Assembly (NCBI GenBank): GCA_016933955.1
Contig: JAFGTT010000022.1
Span: forward strand, 1 to 54,934
Direction of reading: 5' to 3'
Source of the DNA: Candidatus Zixiibacteriota bacterium
GTDB lineage: Bacteria > Zixibacteria > MSB-5A5 > GN15 > PGXB01
DNA: 54,934 bases
This document shows positions 17,455 through 27,022 of the stretch, piece after piece. A model generated the notes under the pieces. It ran no database searches. It was given only the letters and a program-made list of their open reading frames with translations, and was not told where the DNA came from. The stretch's first letter is position 1, and every line of letters starts with the position of its first letter. The position numbers and the translations under genes were made by a program.

Positions 17455-17796
17455 ATGCGGACCTTTGTCCTGATGGTCAAACTGGCCTCGGCCAATGCCC
17501 AGCTGGTCGAGATCGGCGCCAAGCATAAAGAAAGATTTCAGATGGGGCATAAATGGATCAAGGAAATCGAGGAACGATGCCCCAAACTTCGCTTCAAGGA
17601 TCATTATGCTCTAATGGGCTACTGGGACTCGATGCATATCTATGAAGCGCCTGATGAGGAAACTGCGGCTGTGGTCTCCATGATGACTCGTTCCCATGGC
17701 GCCGCTCAGGTCGAAAGCTGGGTAGCCTTACCCTACGAAAGGATCCTGAAATTGACCGATGATTTGCAGTGCCCCGATGGCAAGAAACGGAAATGA
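17455..17796 (+). CDS. GYD-domain protein
   Basis: A 113-residue soluble protein of the GYD superfamily, small alpha/beta ferredoxin-like proteins of unknown function. The family name motif region appears as ALMGYWDSMHIYEAPDEETA (about 56-75). AAGGAGG stands 5 bases before ATG 17455; the frame is open to 17431 but that would absorb the ribosome binding site. It is a single-gene transcript bounded by the msrB terminator and its own terminator at 17818. The long intergenic space upstream has no clear promoter match. Confidence 0.75.
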   Translation: MRTFVLMVKLASANAQLVEIGAKHKERFQMGHKWIKEIEERCPKLRFKDHYALMGYWDSMHIYEAPDEETAAVVSMMTRSHGAAQVESWVALPYERILKLTDDLQCPDGKKRK

Positions 17797-17817
17797 CTTT
17801 TATTACATACTCCAAAA

Positions 17818-17889
17818 AAACAGGCCTCGGCTTTTTTATCCAGTTGCCGGAGGCCTGTTTTCATTTTGCCGGAGGCCTGTTTTCATTTT
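17818..17889. terminator. Bidirectional terminator with a duplicated 22-bp arm
   Basis: AAACAGGCCTC (17818-17828) pairs with GAGGCCTGTTT at 17850-17860, extended by GGC/GCC inside. It can pair equally with a second copy at 17872-17882. The 22-bp block starting GCCGGAGGCCTG is tandemly repeated (17846-17867 and 17868-17889). T-rich tails follow each arm on the plus strand (TTTTCATTTT), and a T7 tail lies on the minus strand (17814-17820 is all A). It lies between the convergent GYD and Yip1 genes and can serve both. Confidence 0.85.
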
Positions 17890-17903
17890 ACGAATAATTC
17901 AAA

Positions 17904-18488
17904 TCAACGCATAATGGCATAGACAATTGCCATTATAGCACCTACTATCAGCCCGATTATAACATAGATTATTATGGCTACCACCAGACTGACGACAAAG
18001 TACCCGACCAGCTTATCCGCCGGGGGTTCTTTAATAATGCGCATCCCGAGGTATAACAAATACAATGAGTACAACCCGACAATCGACAGCCACGAAATTG
18101 GTGGAAGAATGGCGAATATGCCGGCGATCCATGAAGCCGTCCACGAGAAGACGGCCACCTTCATGGAATCTTCCATATTTTTTCCGGCCCCGAATGATGG
18201 CGCCAGCATATCGATAATGTAAGCCATCAGGTAAACACCACCAAGCGAGAGCATGAACATGAAAACAGCCTGGATCAATCCGGCAAATACAGGCGTCCGG
18301 CCATACAGACTAAAAGCAGCGTGACCGATAATCGAGTTGCCAATGAAGCCGGCGATGGCCGGGATGGCCGCCAGGATTATGGCATACTGGGTAAACATCT
18401 CCGCCACCGTCAGTTTCTCGGCCTTGATAACTTCCCATTCCGCCGACGGCTGGATCAGGATATTTTTTGCTCTGTCAACAATATTCAT
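17904..18488 (-). CDS. Yip1-family integral membrane protein
   Basis: A 194-residue membrane protein with about five helices. The N-terminal soluble part (MNIVDRAKNILIQPSAEWEV) is the typical opening of bacterial YIP1-domain proteins, and the helices contain the Pro- and Gly-rich turns of that family. Function in bacteria is not established. GGAGGAAGCTGA precedes the ATG. It converges with the GYD gene across a shared terminator and diverges from the small membrane protein at 18664. Confidence 0.8.
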   Translation of the reverse strand: MNIVDRAKNILIQPSAEWEVIKAEKLTVAEMFTQYAIILAAIPAIAGFIGNSIIGHAAFSLYGRTPVFAGLIQAVFMFMLSLGGVYLMAYIIDMLAPSFGAGKNMEDSMKVAVFSWTASWIAGIFAILPPISWLSIVGLYSLYLLYLGMRIIKEPPADKLVGYFVVSLVVAIIIYVIIGLIVGAIMAIVYAIMR

Positions 18489-18663
18489 TCAGCTTCCTCC
18501 AGATTTGAATAACCAGAACCTATAATATGAATGGAATAAGTTCAAAAAACAAATCCTAAAAATAAAATAATTATACCGAACCGGATTCCCGGCAGAGGTG
18601 TTATTGTTATATTTAAATTTAGGATTGTTTATCATTTAGTAATTTTGGAAGGAGATGATCTTA

Positions 18664-19047
18664 ATGAATATGCGGCTGGTTACTATTGTATATGCGGTTT
18701 TGATGATTCTGCTGGGTTTGATTGGCTATTTCGGCCTGGGTCGGATCAGTATAACTGCCCTCATTCCAGCTTTTTTCGGTATAGTCATATGCCTGATAGC
18801 CTTGATAGCGGCCGATCCCAATAGGCTAAAACATGCCATGCATATCTCGACCGCTCTGGCCTTGATTGCTTTCCTCGCGACCATCGGCGGATTATACAAA
18901 ATGCTTATAATGCTGTCAGGGGGCGGGGTCGTCCGCCCGGCCGCGACTATCAGCCAGGGCATTATGGCCTTGTTGTCATTCCTTTATGTCAGTATGGCGG
19001 TCAGATCGTTTGTTACCGCCCGACTGCTTAAAGGAAACGACAATTAG
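18664..19047 (+). CDS. Small four-helix membrane protein, unknown
   Basis: About 127 residues with four hydrophobic segments (roughly 4-25, 28-46, 56-82, 96-118), a pattern like small integral proteins of the TMEM14/UPF0136 type, but I cannot assign a family with confidence. GGAAGGAG at 18646-18653 suits ATG 18664 (10 bases) and not the ATG at 18655, which overlaps it. No conserved polar motif stands out. It is the only plus-strand gene in a minus-strand stretch and converges on the STAS gene. Confidence 0.65.
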   Translation: MNMRLVTIVYAVLMILLGLIGYFGLGRISITALIPAFFGIVICLIALIAADPNRLKHAMHISTALALIAFLATIGGLYKMLIMLSGGGVVRPAATISQGIMALLSFLYVSMAVRSFVTARLLKGNDN

Positions 19048-19085
19048 CCGCCCCGGATATTAATAAACATTAAGTCAGATCGTAA

Positions 19086-19451
19086 TCATGATGTCCCCGC
19101 TGTCAGACCGGCAGGGTTGAAAGAATTTATGGCATCGTCAAGCGAATCATGAGTCTCGAATACCGATACCAGGCGCGTGATCGTTAAAAGTGACTTAATG
19201 TTGTCGGTTACATTGACGATTTTCATACTGCCGGAATTTTTCGTGACAGCCGTCATGGCCGAAATCAACATTCCCATGCCGATGGAATCCATCCACTTGG
19301 TTTTGCCCAGATCAATAACCAGCTTTTTGAAACCGCCGTTAAGATACTCATAAACCTTACCATGAAACATGGTGGCATCCCGACCACCCATGATTCTGCC
19401 CTCAAGGGCAATTATAGCCACTCCATCCCGGAAATCATCAGTCATCTTCAT
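19086..19451 (-). CDS. STAS-domain anti-sigma factor antagonist (SpoIIAA-like)
   Basis: About 121 residues forming one STAS domain: beta strand VAIIALEGRIMG, then LVIDLGKTKWMDSIGMGMLI with the phosphorylatable Ser of the DSxGxG loop near residue 57. Proteins of this kind bind and neutralise anti-sigma kinases, switching by serine phosphorylation. No partner kinase or phosphatase gene is adjacent, so it probably works with one encoded elsewhere. The first ATG (19457) touches the GGAGG; the second (19451) is at the right distance, so I start there. Confidence 0.85.
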   Translation of the reverse strand: MKMTDDFRDGVAIIALEGRIMGGRDATMFHGKVYEYLNGGFKKLVIDLGKTKWMDSIGMGMLISAMTAVTKNSGSMKIVNVTDNIKSLLTITRLVSVFETHDSLDDAINSFNPAGLTAGTS

Positions 19452-19641
19452 TGTCATCCTCCAGGATTAAAGTACGATCCGCCGTGAAGCAGATGATGTT
19501 GTGTGCCATTATATACGGAGCAACATTGTTTTTGTTGCAGTTAAAAATGTTCAATGTATATACAGATTCTGTTTAATACATTGATCTGGGCCTGTATTGT
19601 TTAATACTGGAAAAGAAATTATGAGGATATCGTAAGCCACC

Positions 19642-20127
19642 TTATATCCGGGGCGGCCTGATCCCGAGAATTCGTAAATAGTGATTTATCTGACTCCGGT
19701 GATGGATATCATGTTCGAACAGGTGGGTGAAAATCCAGTAGCCGGTTTGCTCGATTTTCCACTTCCTGCCTTCGTGCGAGCCTTCTCTCTTATACGTTTT
19801 TTCAAAGGCCTCTTTTGGCTCGGCGAAAAACCGCTCCAGCCGTTTCCAGTGTTCCTCGAGGTGATTTTTAATTACTTTTTTATCAGGACATTTCTCGCCC
19901 GGCACGGCCAGTTCCACCGCCTTGTTGCCTTTCATGATTTCATCGTACCACCAATCTGAGGTTTCACAAATATGCAGAAACAACTGGCCCAGGGGAATCA
20001 TGTTATCCGCCGGAATCCAGTCGCCTTTATCTTCCGGCATCAGTTCCAGAGCCTCCATGATGGAGTTCCTGATATTATCCCGCCAGAAATTTATCTGGAG
20101 TTCGAGCAGAACATTTTTATCAGCCAT
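19642..20127 (-). CDS. DinB-family protein
   Basis: A 161-residue four-helix-bundle protein of the DinB/YfiT metalloenzyme superfamily. The histidine metal ligands are visible: LFLHICETSDWWYDEI (about 46-61) and THLFEHDIHHRSQI (about 133-146), with the hallmark LFEHDIHHR. Members are thiol-dependent transferases or are induced by DNA damage; which activity applies here is unknown. It is a lone gene. The C-terminus NHYLRILGIRPPRI is also typical. Confidence 0.85.
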   Translation of the reverse strand: MADKNVLLELQINFWRDNIRNSIMEALELMPEDKGDWIPADNMIPLGQLFLHICETSDWWYDEIMKGNKAVELAVPGEKCPDKKVIKNHLEEHWKRLERFFAEPKEAFEKTYKREGSHEGRKWKIEQTGYWIFTHLFEHDIHHRSQINHYLRILGIRPPRI

Positions 20128-20237
20128 AATTTCTCCGGGTCAATGAGTTTTAATATTTGATTTATTTTATTTATATCAGACGCTTCAGATATCATATTTT
20201 ATTTCCAAAGATATTCAATAGCCAGGCGGCTCGCCCT

Positions 20238-21881
20238 TTAATCCACCAGCTTTGTTTCCGGGACAGCTTCATTGGCGACCGGCAGTCTGAATTGTTCCGG
20301 GCGAAGTTTAATAACATCGCGAAGCCAGCTTTCGGGATAGCCGACCCCCTCCGGACTGCCGGTCGAATCCTTGACATAACCATCATTATACTTCATAATC
20401 AAAAATTCACCCAACTCGCGCCACTTCTCCACCACCATCTCGCCATTGATTACCGAGTAATCGGTCAGGTATTGAGTCATCAATGGCAAATCCGTTTTAT
20501 AAAGCTCCAGGGCGGTTTTTTCGACGGTCGGTTGCAATGATATAAACTGCCTTTCAAGCTCGCCCTGAATGGCCTGGATATCCTTAATCATGTATGAGTA
20601 TTTCAGATTACAGAAATTGGAAACGAAATTGAATACCCACCAGGCTGATTCCCATGAAAATTCCTGGAGAGAGCCAATTGTAAACGATTTGGGAATATCG
20701 ATAATTCCGCAATAAAGGGGAATATAACATGTGAACCAGGTATCATCGACACCATACCAGTATACCCCGCCAATCGGATCGGGAAGCCAGCCCCGCGACT
20801 GCGAAACAAATGTGAATCCGGTCTGCTGGGTGGAGATCGGCCGCTCCCAGGCGTATTCGACCGAATCAACCGTGAAATACATCGGCCGCCAGCGATATGG
20901 CGAACCGAACGGACCGGCATCGACACCGACCGTCATATCGAAAGGAGTCCCTTCATAATGATCGCGCATCAGCGCGAAAACATCGGCCAGTGAAAGCTTC
21001 TTATCCGGTTTAATCCAGAGGGGATATGGTTCGGCACCTTCAACCGCACGGGTATAATCAGGGGAAAGATTTAGCGATGGGGCCGCGCGGCGGAAAATAC
21101 TCCAGACCCGCGCCGAACCATAACGTTGATTTTTCGGCGTTGACGGACAGTAAGCTTCGTTGAATAAAAACGGCCGTCCAAACTTCGGCTGGTAGTATCC
21201 ATGCTCCACGGCAAAAGATACGACATTATCGGAATACAGGCAGTTTTTCGGATCATCCATCGGAAATCGCCCGATCCTGGCCTTGTTGGCATGGGCCGAG
21301 ATGTAGCCATCGGGAATCCGAAGCGCCACCCAGATAGCCCCCCGGCCGCCCGAACCGGTTCCGATCATCTCCATAATCCAGGCTTCCTCGGTGTCGGCAA
21401 TTGAGAATGATTCACCGGTGGCGCAATAACCGTATTCGGAAACCAGATCGGTCATCACCCGGATAGCTTCCCGGGCGGTCCGCGCCCGTTGTAGAGCCAA
21501 CCCTATTAAATCCCAGTAATGCAGCAGGCCGTCATCATTGCGCAGTTCCTCGCGGCCGTCGAAAGTGGTTTCACTGATAGCCAGCTGGTGCTCGTTCATC
21601 ATACCGACCACGGCGTAAGTATGTTCAACCTGCCGGATATATCCGCGGGTATTACCATGCCAGTCTTCGATAGCCAGCGAATCACCCGCCGGGTAATCGG
21701 CGGCCGCGGTATATTCCAGGTGGGGATGGAATTCACCATCACAGGTGTATGTAATCATCACCGATTTATCGGTTGAGGCCCCCTTGGTGACTAAAAGATT
21801 GGTGCAGGCATCGATATCCTTTGAACCCGGACCGCCAAGCCCGAAAACCAGAGCTGCCGTCAAATACAAAAATTTTTTCAT
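20238..21881 (-). CDS. C69-family peptidase (dipeptidase), secreted
   Basis: A 547-residue peptidase of family C69 (PepD-like, N-terminal nucleophile fold). A signal peptide-like start (MKKFLYLTAALVFGLGG) leads to DACTNLLVTKGAS, where Cys26 is the expected nucleophile after processing. Other family blocks follow: YTCDGEFHPHL, GMMNEHQLAISETTF, GYCATGESFSIADTEEAWIME, FNEAYCPSTPKN and the LADVFALMRDHYEGTPFD segment. It probably hydrolyses short peptides in the periplasm or outside. It stands alone, divergent from nothing close. Some relatives work on bile acids or penicillin-type amides, but the size and motifs favour dipeptidase. Confidence 0.9.
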   Translation of the reverse strand: MKKFLYLTAALVFGLGGPGSKDIDACTNLLVTKGASTDKSVMITYTCDGEFHPHLEYTAAADYPAGDSLAIEDWHGNTRGYIRQVEHTYAVVGMMNEHQLAISETTFDGREELRNDDGLLHYWDLIGLALQRARTAREAIRVMTDLVSEYGYCATGESFSIADTEEAWIMEMIGTGSGGRGAIWVALRIPDGYISAHANKARIGRFPMDDPKNCLYSDNVVSFAVEHGYYQPKFGRPFLFNEAYCPSTPKNQRYGSARVWSIFRRAAPSLNLSPDYTRAVEGAEPYPLWIKPDKKLSLADVFALMRDHYEGTPFDMTVGVDAGPFGSPYRWRPMYFTVDSVEYAWERPISTQQTGFTFVSQSRGWLPDPIGGVYWYGVDDTWFTCYIPLYCGIIDIPKSFTIGSLQEFSWESAWWVFNFVSNFCNLKYSYMIKDIQAIQGELERQFISLQPTVEKTALELYKTDLPLMTQYLTDYSVINGEMVVEKWRELGEFLIMKYNDGYVKDSTGSPEGVGYPESWLRDVIKLRPEQFRLPVANEAVPETKLVD

Positions 21882-22048
21882 AATATTATCCTCCCAGAGT
21901 TGAAAATTATCTATAAATGTAATTTATAAGGTTATATAAGCGCAAGAATCAATATACATCTGGATGGATATAAACAAAACTGTAACCGTGGTCAATGCTC
22001 GGGTTTCTCTTCAAAACCGATAAAAAAGCACAGTCCCCCGGATCCGGG

Positions 22049-23663
22049 TCAATCTTCGTCAAGTGACTCCTGGATTTTCCGAACGAATTCTTTGCCGCCT
22101 ATTACGGTGATCACCACCGTCAAAACACCCAGTGTAATAATAATAGTGGCAAATCCGATCAGGACAATCTCCCTGGCAATGTTCAATTCAATCAGGGACA
22201 TGGTCGAAAATAAGAAAAGCAGCATGGCTTTCGAGAATCTGGCTACCAGGGTCGGGCGAGGAACATTCTCCCGTCGCAAAGCCCGAAGCATGGACCGTGA
22301 TGCCCAGAAAGACCCGCTGTCCTCATATTCCTTAACCCAGATAACCGGGCCTTTAACATTTTCTGTTATGGCCTGCGAAAGTGATTTACCCAGAAGCAAT
22401 TCGATTAAATCACCCGTCCTACCACCCATTAAGACCAGATCAACCCCGATGGCCTGTGCCATAATGGCCCGATAGATATCTTTTTCGAGAATGATCTTCA
22501 GCTCCGCCGAAGGGCTGTTTTCCGCAATTATCTGTTTGACCTGGTCAATCCGTTCGGTTTTTTTGTTTTCCGCAATATCCGGCCCAAGGACCAGGGCTAT
22601 TTTGAGGCGGGCATGAAAATACTCGGCTAATGCCGGAGCAATCTCGGTCGCCAAACGGGTGTGAATATCCCCCCCAAAAGGTATAAGGTATAAGGATACT
22701 ATTAATTCGGCGGTGCTCAAAATCACCATGAGGGACGGCTACTTCACTGGGCGATTTTTGAAGAACCGTATCGATCAATGATGAAAATAAGCGATCCATG
22801 AAATTGGGTTGCTTCTGGCGGCCGATCAGGATGAAATTGCAGTTTTCTTCGATGGCCGTTTCGACAATACCCAGCGAAATTCGATGCGATACTTCAATAA
22901 CAGAGCGGGCCGGAATATCATACTCCTCAGCCAGAGTTTCGGCTTTATCAAACATCGGTCGTACCCGCGCCGCTTCATCAAGCCCCGCCATCAATTTTTG
23001 ATCTTCCCGGACTTCAATGACATGCAGGGAAATTATGGTCGCATGGTGTTTCTTGGCGATGGCAATGGCCAGATGCGTCAGGCTTTCAACGGTGTCGGGG
23101 TTGGAAAGACCGACCAGAATGCTGTAATCCTTGCGTTCTATCCGATCCAGCGCCTTGATCTTGCGGATATGCTCCACTTCTCTTTTCGAGGAATAGGTTT
23201 TGTATGTCAGAAGCCACACCCCGTCGGCCAGCAGTTTCTGATGACCCAGAAAACCCCACTGAGGCAGAGTTATCCCAAGTTCGTTGAAAACGAATTTAAA
23301 ATAGGCTCAGAAACCAAGCGCGTAAAGACTGCATGCAACGGCGTGCGCGAACCAGCTCATCCATCCGGATATAAATCCGTTCCACCATGGCAGACCCTCT
23401 TTAACCCATAAATAGCCGCCACCGGCATCATGATAACATGAACCAAGTTCAGCATATGACATGGCTGTCAATAGCGCCACCAGACCATTAAGGATAAAGG
23501 TTATCAATAATGCGGGGCCGGCAACGCCGGCGGCAATGCCGATCAAGACGAAAATTCCGGCTCCGATCATGGCCCCCATGCCAATCAAAGCGGCGTCTAT
23601 AAGGGTCATTTCCCGGCTGAGGCGGACCTCCGTATCAAATTTCCTTGTAGAGGCTTTTCCCAT
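22049..23663 (-). pseudogene. Amino-acid permease (APC)/UspA fusion, decayed
   Basis: The frame starting at 23663 is a clear APC-superfamily N-terminus with three helices (LIDAALIGMGAMIGAGIFVL, then YAELGSCYHDAGGGYLW) and stops at a TGA (complement of 23307-23309) after SLYALGF. Translation past that stop continues in frame as AYFKFVFNELGITLPQWGF, then jumps to a linker and a UspA domain (YSILVGLSNPDTVESLTHLA...), so about nine helices are missing. A second UspA domain follows in another frame, beginning LIPFGGDIHTRLATEIAPAL and ending with a C-terminal hydrophobic pair. The frame change comes from a tandem 7-mer GTATAAG at 22681-22694; removing one copy restores SILIPFGGDI. Three lesions mean the gene is dead. 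Confidence 0.88.
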
Positions 23664-24462
23664 ATATACCGTTGCCGGGTTTTCAGCCTTGACAAGACAG
23701 GTAAGACATATTTTATCGCATCAAGGGCGGCGATGGAGCCGCCCGCAAAGTCGATCACCTGGCCAAAATCATAAATGACCTTACCATACTTAGAAATTAT
23801 AATGACGGCTATAATATGGAACATCTCAAATACCTTTTCCTTCTACTGTCATCATTTTGGTCGATGCCCATGTCCCGATGCACTGTGACCTCGGTGATGA
23901 TTCTCCCGGATCAAGACAGCCATCATCGGGGAAACCGTCGGGGGGAAGATAGTAAGGGGAACCGTACATTCGAAAATAGAAACCATGTAGAAAGAGGCCT
24001 GTTCACCGGTAGCCATTGCCAAACACATTCCGGGTCTGGATCACCAGCACTAATACGGACAATCGACCCACGCATCCGAATTGGTAACTTTTGATATTAA
24101 CAATAAAGATCACATCAAAGAGATTAAGACCTGCTCGTTTGACGATGACGACCTGATGGAATATATGATCGAAATCTGTATCGAATCCAAACAGCGAAGT
24201 CTGGAGATTTTTTCTCCGGCCGATTCGGATAAGATCGATGATAATAAACTGAAGATTCTAACCCGCGGAATATTCGCCGATGCGATCGGAAATCTGATCT
24301 TCATCCGGGTCTGTATCCGGTCATGTTAAATGCGCGATAATTGAAGCGAGCGGGATTTTTTGGCCAAAAGAGCCGGAGGGAAAGTCAAAAACAATATCAA
24401 ATCCGTTCGGGAGACGTAATGTTGATGGCGGACCGGATAGCCGCCGAAGATCACCAATTTCG
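23664..24462. other. Gene-poor, probably decayed stretch
   Basis: No convincing intact gene. On the minus strand 23664-23824 reads IIISKYGKVIYDFGQVIDFAGGS-like sequence that looks protein-coding but matches no family I know and has no clear start or context. Around 23820-23980 two minus-strand frames alternate in coding-like style (for example RIITEVTVHRDMGIDQ), as expected of a frameshifted remnant. Together with the neighbouring permease pseudogene this looks like a region under decay next to the origin cluster. Confidence 0.4.
24081..24329 (+). CDS. Small open frame, hypothetical
   Basis: An 82-codon frame from a TTG, with acidic, coding-like sequence (DHIKEIKTCSFDDDDLMEYM, then SKQRSLEIFSPADS). 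No ribosome binding site is visible and no ATG lies upstream in frame, so it may be a fragment of a lost gene. No family recognised. Confidence 0.25.
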   Translation: MVTFDINNKDHIKEIKTCSFDDDDLMEYMIEICIESKQRSLEIFSPADSDKIDDNKLKILTRGIFADAIGNLIFIRVCIRSC

Positions 24463-24491
24463 CTTGACGAAAGACGGATTTTGGGTATATT
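24463..24491 (+). promoter_or_regulatory. Sigma70-type promoter of the rpmH operon
   Basis: TTGACG (24463-24468), a 17-base spacer, then TATATT (24486-24491). One mismatch in each box and ideal spacing. The ATG of rpmH lies 37 bases beyond the -10, giving a short leader. It would drive rpmH, rnpA, yidD and possibly the whole cluster. Confidence 0.75.
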
Positions 24492-24527
24492 GACTTTTCT
24501 ATATTTGATTGAGAAGGTAATGGAAAT

Positions 24528-24680
24528 ATGAAAAGAACATTTCAGCCGTCCAACAGAAAAAAACTGAACGACCACGGCTTCAGAAAAAGAAATTCGACCC
24601 GCGGGGGCAAACTGGTTCTGGCCAGAAGGCGGGCCAAAGGCAGAAAAAGACTGACCGTTTCGGTCAAAAAGAAAAAATAG
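24528..24680 (+). CDS. rpmH: Ribosomal protein bL34
   Basis: A 50-residue, highly basic protein of the large ribosomal subunit. It starts [13 protein letters not shown] and contains the family signature [19 protein letters not shown]. It is slightly longer than the usual 44-46 residues because of a lysine-rich tail (SVKKKK). The ATG is preceded by GAGAAGG at about 10 bases. It heads the conserved rpmH-rnpA-yidD-yidC-mnmE order found near replication origins; dnaA, often the next neighbour, is not upstream here. Confidence 0.97.
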   Translation: MKRTFQPSNRKKLNDHGFRKRNSTRGGKLVLARRRAKGRKRLTVSVKKKK

Positions 24681-24681
24681 G

Positions 24682-25023
24682 TTGCCCCGCCACAGCCTGA
24701 AAGGCAGGAAGCTGATTCGGGACCTGCTGGAGAATTCCCGGCGAGTCTCATCCGACCGATTGACTCTTCATTATCAGATCGGATTGCAGGAGGCCGGCGA
24801 TGATTACCTGGTGGCTTTCCTTATTCCGGGCCGGGCCGGTAAGGCTGTTCAGCGGAATCGAATTAAACGCTGGTTGCGTGAGGATTTCCGGGATCTGCAA
24901 AAACAAAGGAAAGTTAACGGCGGTTTTATAGTCAGATTCAAAAGCATGGCGGAGAATGCCGATCACCCGGAACTCTCCGGCGAATTGGCAAAGCTGTACA
25001 GCGCGATTATGCCCAATGAATAA
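24682..25023 (+). CDS. rnpA: Ribonuclease P protein component
   Basis: A 113-residue basic protein that assists the RNase P RNA in cutting tRNA 5' leaders. The signature is complete: [16 protein letters not shown] near residues 54-69. It starts with TTG at 24682, one base after the rpmH stop, so it is translated by coupling. The first residues ([21 protein letters not shown]) fit the family's N-terminal basic strand. The last codons overlap the yidD start. Confidence 0.95.
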   Translation: MPRHSLKGRKLIRDLLENSRRVSSDRLTLHYQIGLQEAGDDYLVAFLIPGRAGKAVQRNRIKRWLREDFRDLQKQRKVNGGFIVRFKSMAENADHPELSGELAKLYSAIMPNE

Positions 25024-25264
25024 TCTTAAAATTCCCATATTCAGTTATCCGCTGATTATTCTTATTAAAATTTACCGGCTTACCCTGGCGCCGATAATCG
25101 GCAATCAGTGCCGTTTTTATCCCACCTGCTCCCATTATGCCGAGGAAGCTCTCAGGCAGTATGGCCCGATTCGCGGATCAATTATGGGCATAAAAAGGAT
25201 TTTCCGCTGCCATCCCTGGCACGAAGGCGGCTATGACCCGGTTCCGGAAAGAACCAAACAGTAA
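25016..25264 (+). CDS. yidD: Membrane protein insertion efficiency factor YidD
   Basis: An 82-residue YidD, a small membrane-associated protein that helps YidC insert inner-membrane proteins. Family motifs are clear: [20 protein letters not shown], then [15 protein letters not shown] and [17 protein letters not shown] 25016 overlaps the end of rnpA (ATGAATAA), which is the common arrangement; a longer frame from 24956 lies inside rnpA and is rejected. Confidence 0.96.
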   Translation: MNNLKIPIFSYPLIILIKIYRLTLAPIIGNQCRFYPTCSHYAEEALRQYGPIRGSIMGIKRIFRCHPWHEGGYDPVPERTKQ

Positions 25265-25281
25265 ATAAATGGAGTAATGTT

Positions 25282-27015
25282 TTGGACAAAAGAACGATAA
25301 TTGTGATTATTCTCCTGGGGGCCTTGGTGATTTTCTGGTTCCCAATCATGCAGGGACTGGGTCTGATGGAAAAACGGCAGGCGCCGCCCCCGACAACCAG
25401 CCAGCCAACCGAACAGGTCGAACCGATCCATGATACTCCGGAACCGGAGCTTGATCAGCAATTATCCGAAACCATGGCGACTGAAACCGAAACGACTCCT
25501 CAAATCCGGCAGGCATCTATTGACACTGCCACCCAAGTGCCAGAGGATACAATCTTTATCGAAACCAATGTCTTTCAGGTGGTCATGTCCAATCATGGCG
25601 GGGCACCGATATCCATCAAGCTCAAAGATTATCAATATGCCTGGGATTCATCGCGGATTGAGATGTTGCCGGACAACAAAATGGCCTCGCCGGAAATTAA
25701 ATTTAATGGCGGTCAGATCAACGCCAATAAATTTGTATATACCCCCTCAAGGCCCGACCGCAAACGTTTGATAACAAGCGGAAGTGTCGACGTAACATAT
25801 ACATATAACGATAATTCGGGGACCTCGGTTGTTAAAAGATACCGCTTTTATGCCGATCGGTATGATTTCGATCTGATAGTCGAAGTGAAAAACCCGGAGA
25901 ATTTAAATCTCAATCGCAAATACTCCCTGGAATGGAATAATAAACTGGGACCCACCGAATTGTATCTACAGGATGATTATAACTCCATGTGGGCTATGGC
26001 AATGGAGGGAAACGAGCGGGTCAAACTCGATGATTATAAAGACAATATGTTCAGCCGGATGGATGATGGGGTAACCAGTTGGATCGCATCACGGTCCAAA
26101 TATTTCTCGGTTATTTTACTTCCCCGTTCACGGTCTGCGGCCGGCGCCAAAGCCTCCGGGATTAAATTCGAGCATTTTGCGGATAATCAGAAAGTCAATG
26201 CCCGAAAACTGGCCATCGGATTGGTTATGGAGCCGCCGCGTGATTCGGCCATGGTCGACAGTTTCACCGTCTATGTTGGCCCGATGGACTATGAGCTTTT
26301 AAAAGAGGTCAACAGTGATGTGGTTGATGTGATCGATATCGGCACCACCCCCTTTGTTGGATGGATAATAAAAATATTCGCCATTCCGATCATATGGCTG
26401 TTGCCAAGGATGTATGCCGTCATTCCCAATTACGGGTTTGTCATTATTATTTTCTCCTTGATTATAAAGCTTATCACCTGGCCGTTGACCAAGAAAACTG
26501 TTCGCTCGATGGCGGCCATGAAAGATTTACAGCCGAAAATGGAGGAATTGAAACAAAAGCACAAAAATAATCCTCAGGCTTTAAACCGGGAGATGATGAA
26601 GCTGTACAAGGAGATGGGTATAAATCCTCTTTCCGGGTGTTTGCCCTATCTGCCGCAGATGCCTCTCTTTTTCGCGCTTTTTGCGGTCTTCCGCTCGACC
26701 ATTCTGCTTCGCCAAGCTCCCTTTATATTGTGGTGGAATGATCTTTCCCGGGGAGCTCTCTCCTTCACCGATCCCTATATTATCCTGGTAATTTTGATGG
26801 CGGGGCTGATGTTTGTCCAGCAGAAGATGACCATGACTGATCCCAAGAATAAGGCTTTGATTTATGTAATGCCCCTCATGATGGGATTCTTTTTCTACAA
26901 GGCCTCGGCCGGTCTGGTCCTGTACTGGACCTGTTTTTCCCTGTTTTCTTTCCTGGAGCAGGTGCTTTTCAAAAAAAGCCGGTCGGCTGAAAAAGCCGTC
27001 CCGGCGGTAAAATAG
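25282..27015 (+). CDS. yidC: Membrane protein insertase YidC
   Basis: A 577-residue Gram-negative type YidC that folds and inserts inner-membrane proteins with or without the Sec translocon. A first helix (IVIILLGALVIFWFPIMQGL) is followed by a Gln/Glu/Pro-rich linker and the large periplasmic beta domain (about 85-350). The conserved core of five helices begins near TPFVGWIIKIFAIPIIW, with the cytoplasmic coiled hairpin LQPKMEELKQKHKNNPQAL and the NPLSGCLPYLPQMPLFFALF motif. It starts at TTG 25282 with GGAG upstream. The basic tail FKKSRSAEKAVPAVK may contact ribosomes. Confidence 0.95.
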   Translation: MDKRTIIVIILLGALVIFWFPIMQGLGLMEKRQAPPPTTSQPTEQVEPIHDTPEPELDQQLSETMATETETTPQIRQASIDTATQVPEDTIFIETNVFQVVMSNHGGAPISIKLKDYQYAWDSSRIEMLPDNKMASPEIKFNGGQINANKFVYTPSRPDRKRLITSGSVDVTYTYNDNSGTSVVKRYRFYADRYDFDLIVEVKNPENLNLNRKYSLEWNNKLGPTELYLQDDYNSMWAMAMEGNERVKLDDYKDNMFSRMDDGVTSWIASRSKYFSVILLPRSRSAAGAKASGIKFEHFADNQKVNARKLAIGLVMEPPRDSAMVDSFTVYVGPMDYELLKEVNSDVVDVIDIGTTPFVGWIIKIFAIPIIWLLPRMYAVIPNYGFVIIIFSLIIKLITWPLTKKTVRSMAAMKDLQPKMEELKQKHKNNPQALNREMMKLYKEMGINPLSGCLPYLPQMPLFFALFAVFRSTILLRQAPFILWWNDLSRGALSFTDPYIILVILMAGLMFVQQKMTMTDPKNKALIYVMPLMMGFFFYKASAGLVLYWTCFSLFSFLEQVLFKKSRSAEKAVPAVK

Positions 27016-27022
27016 CCTGACC

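Noticed and set aside
24956-25015. Longer N-terminus for YidD
   Set aside because: It lies inside rnpA; YidD homologues start at the MNNLK position.
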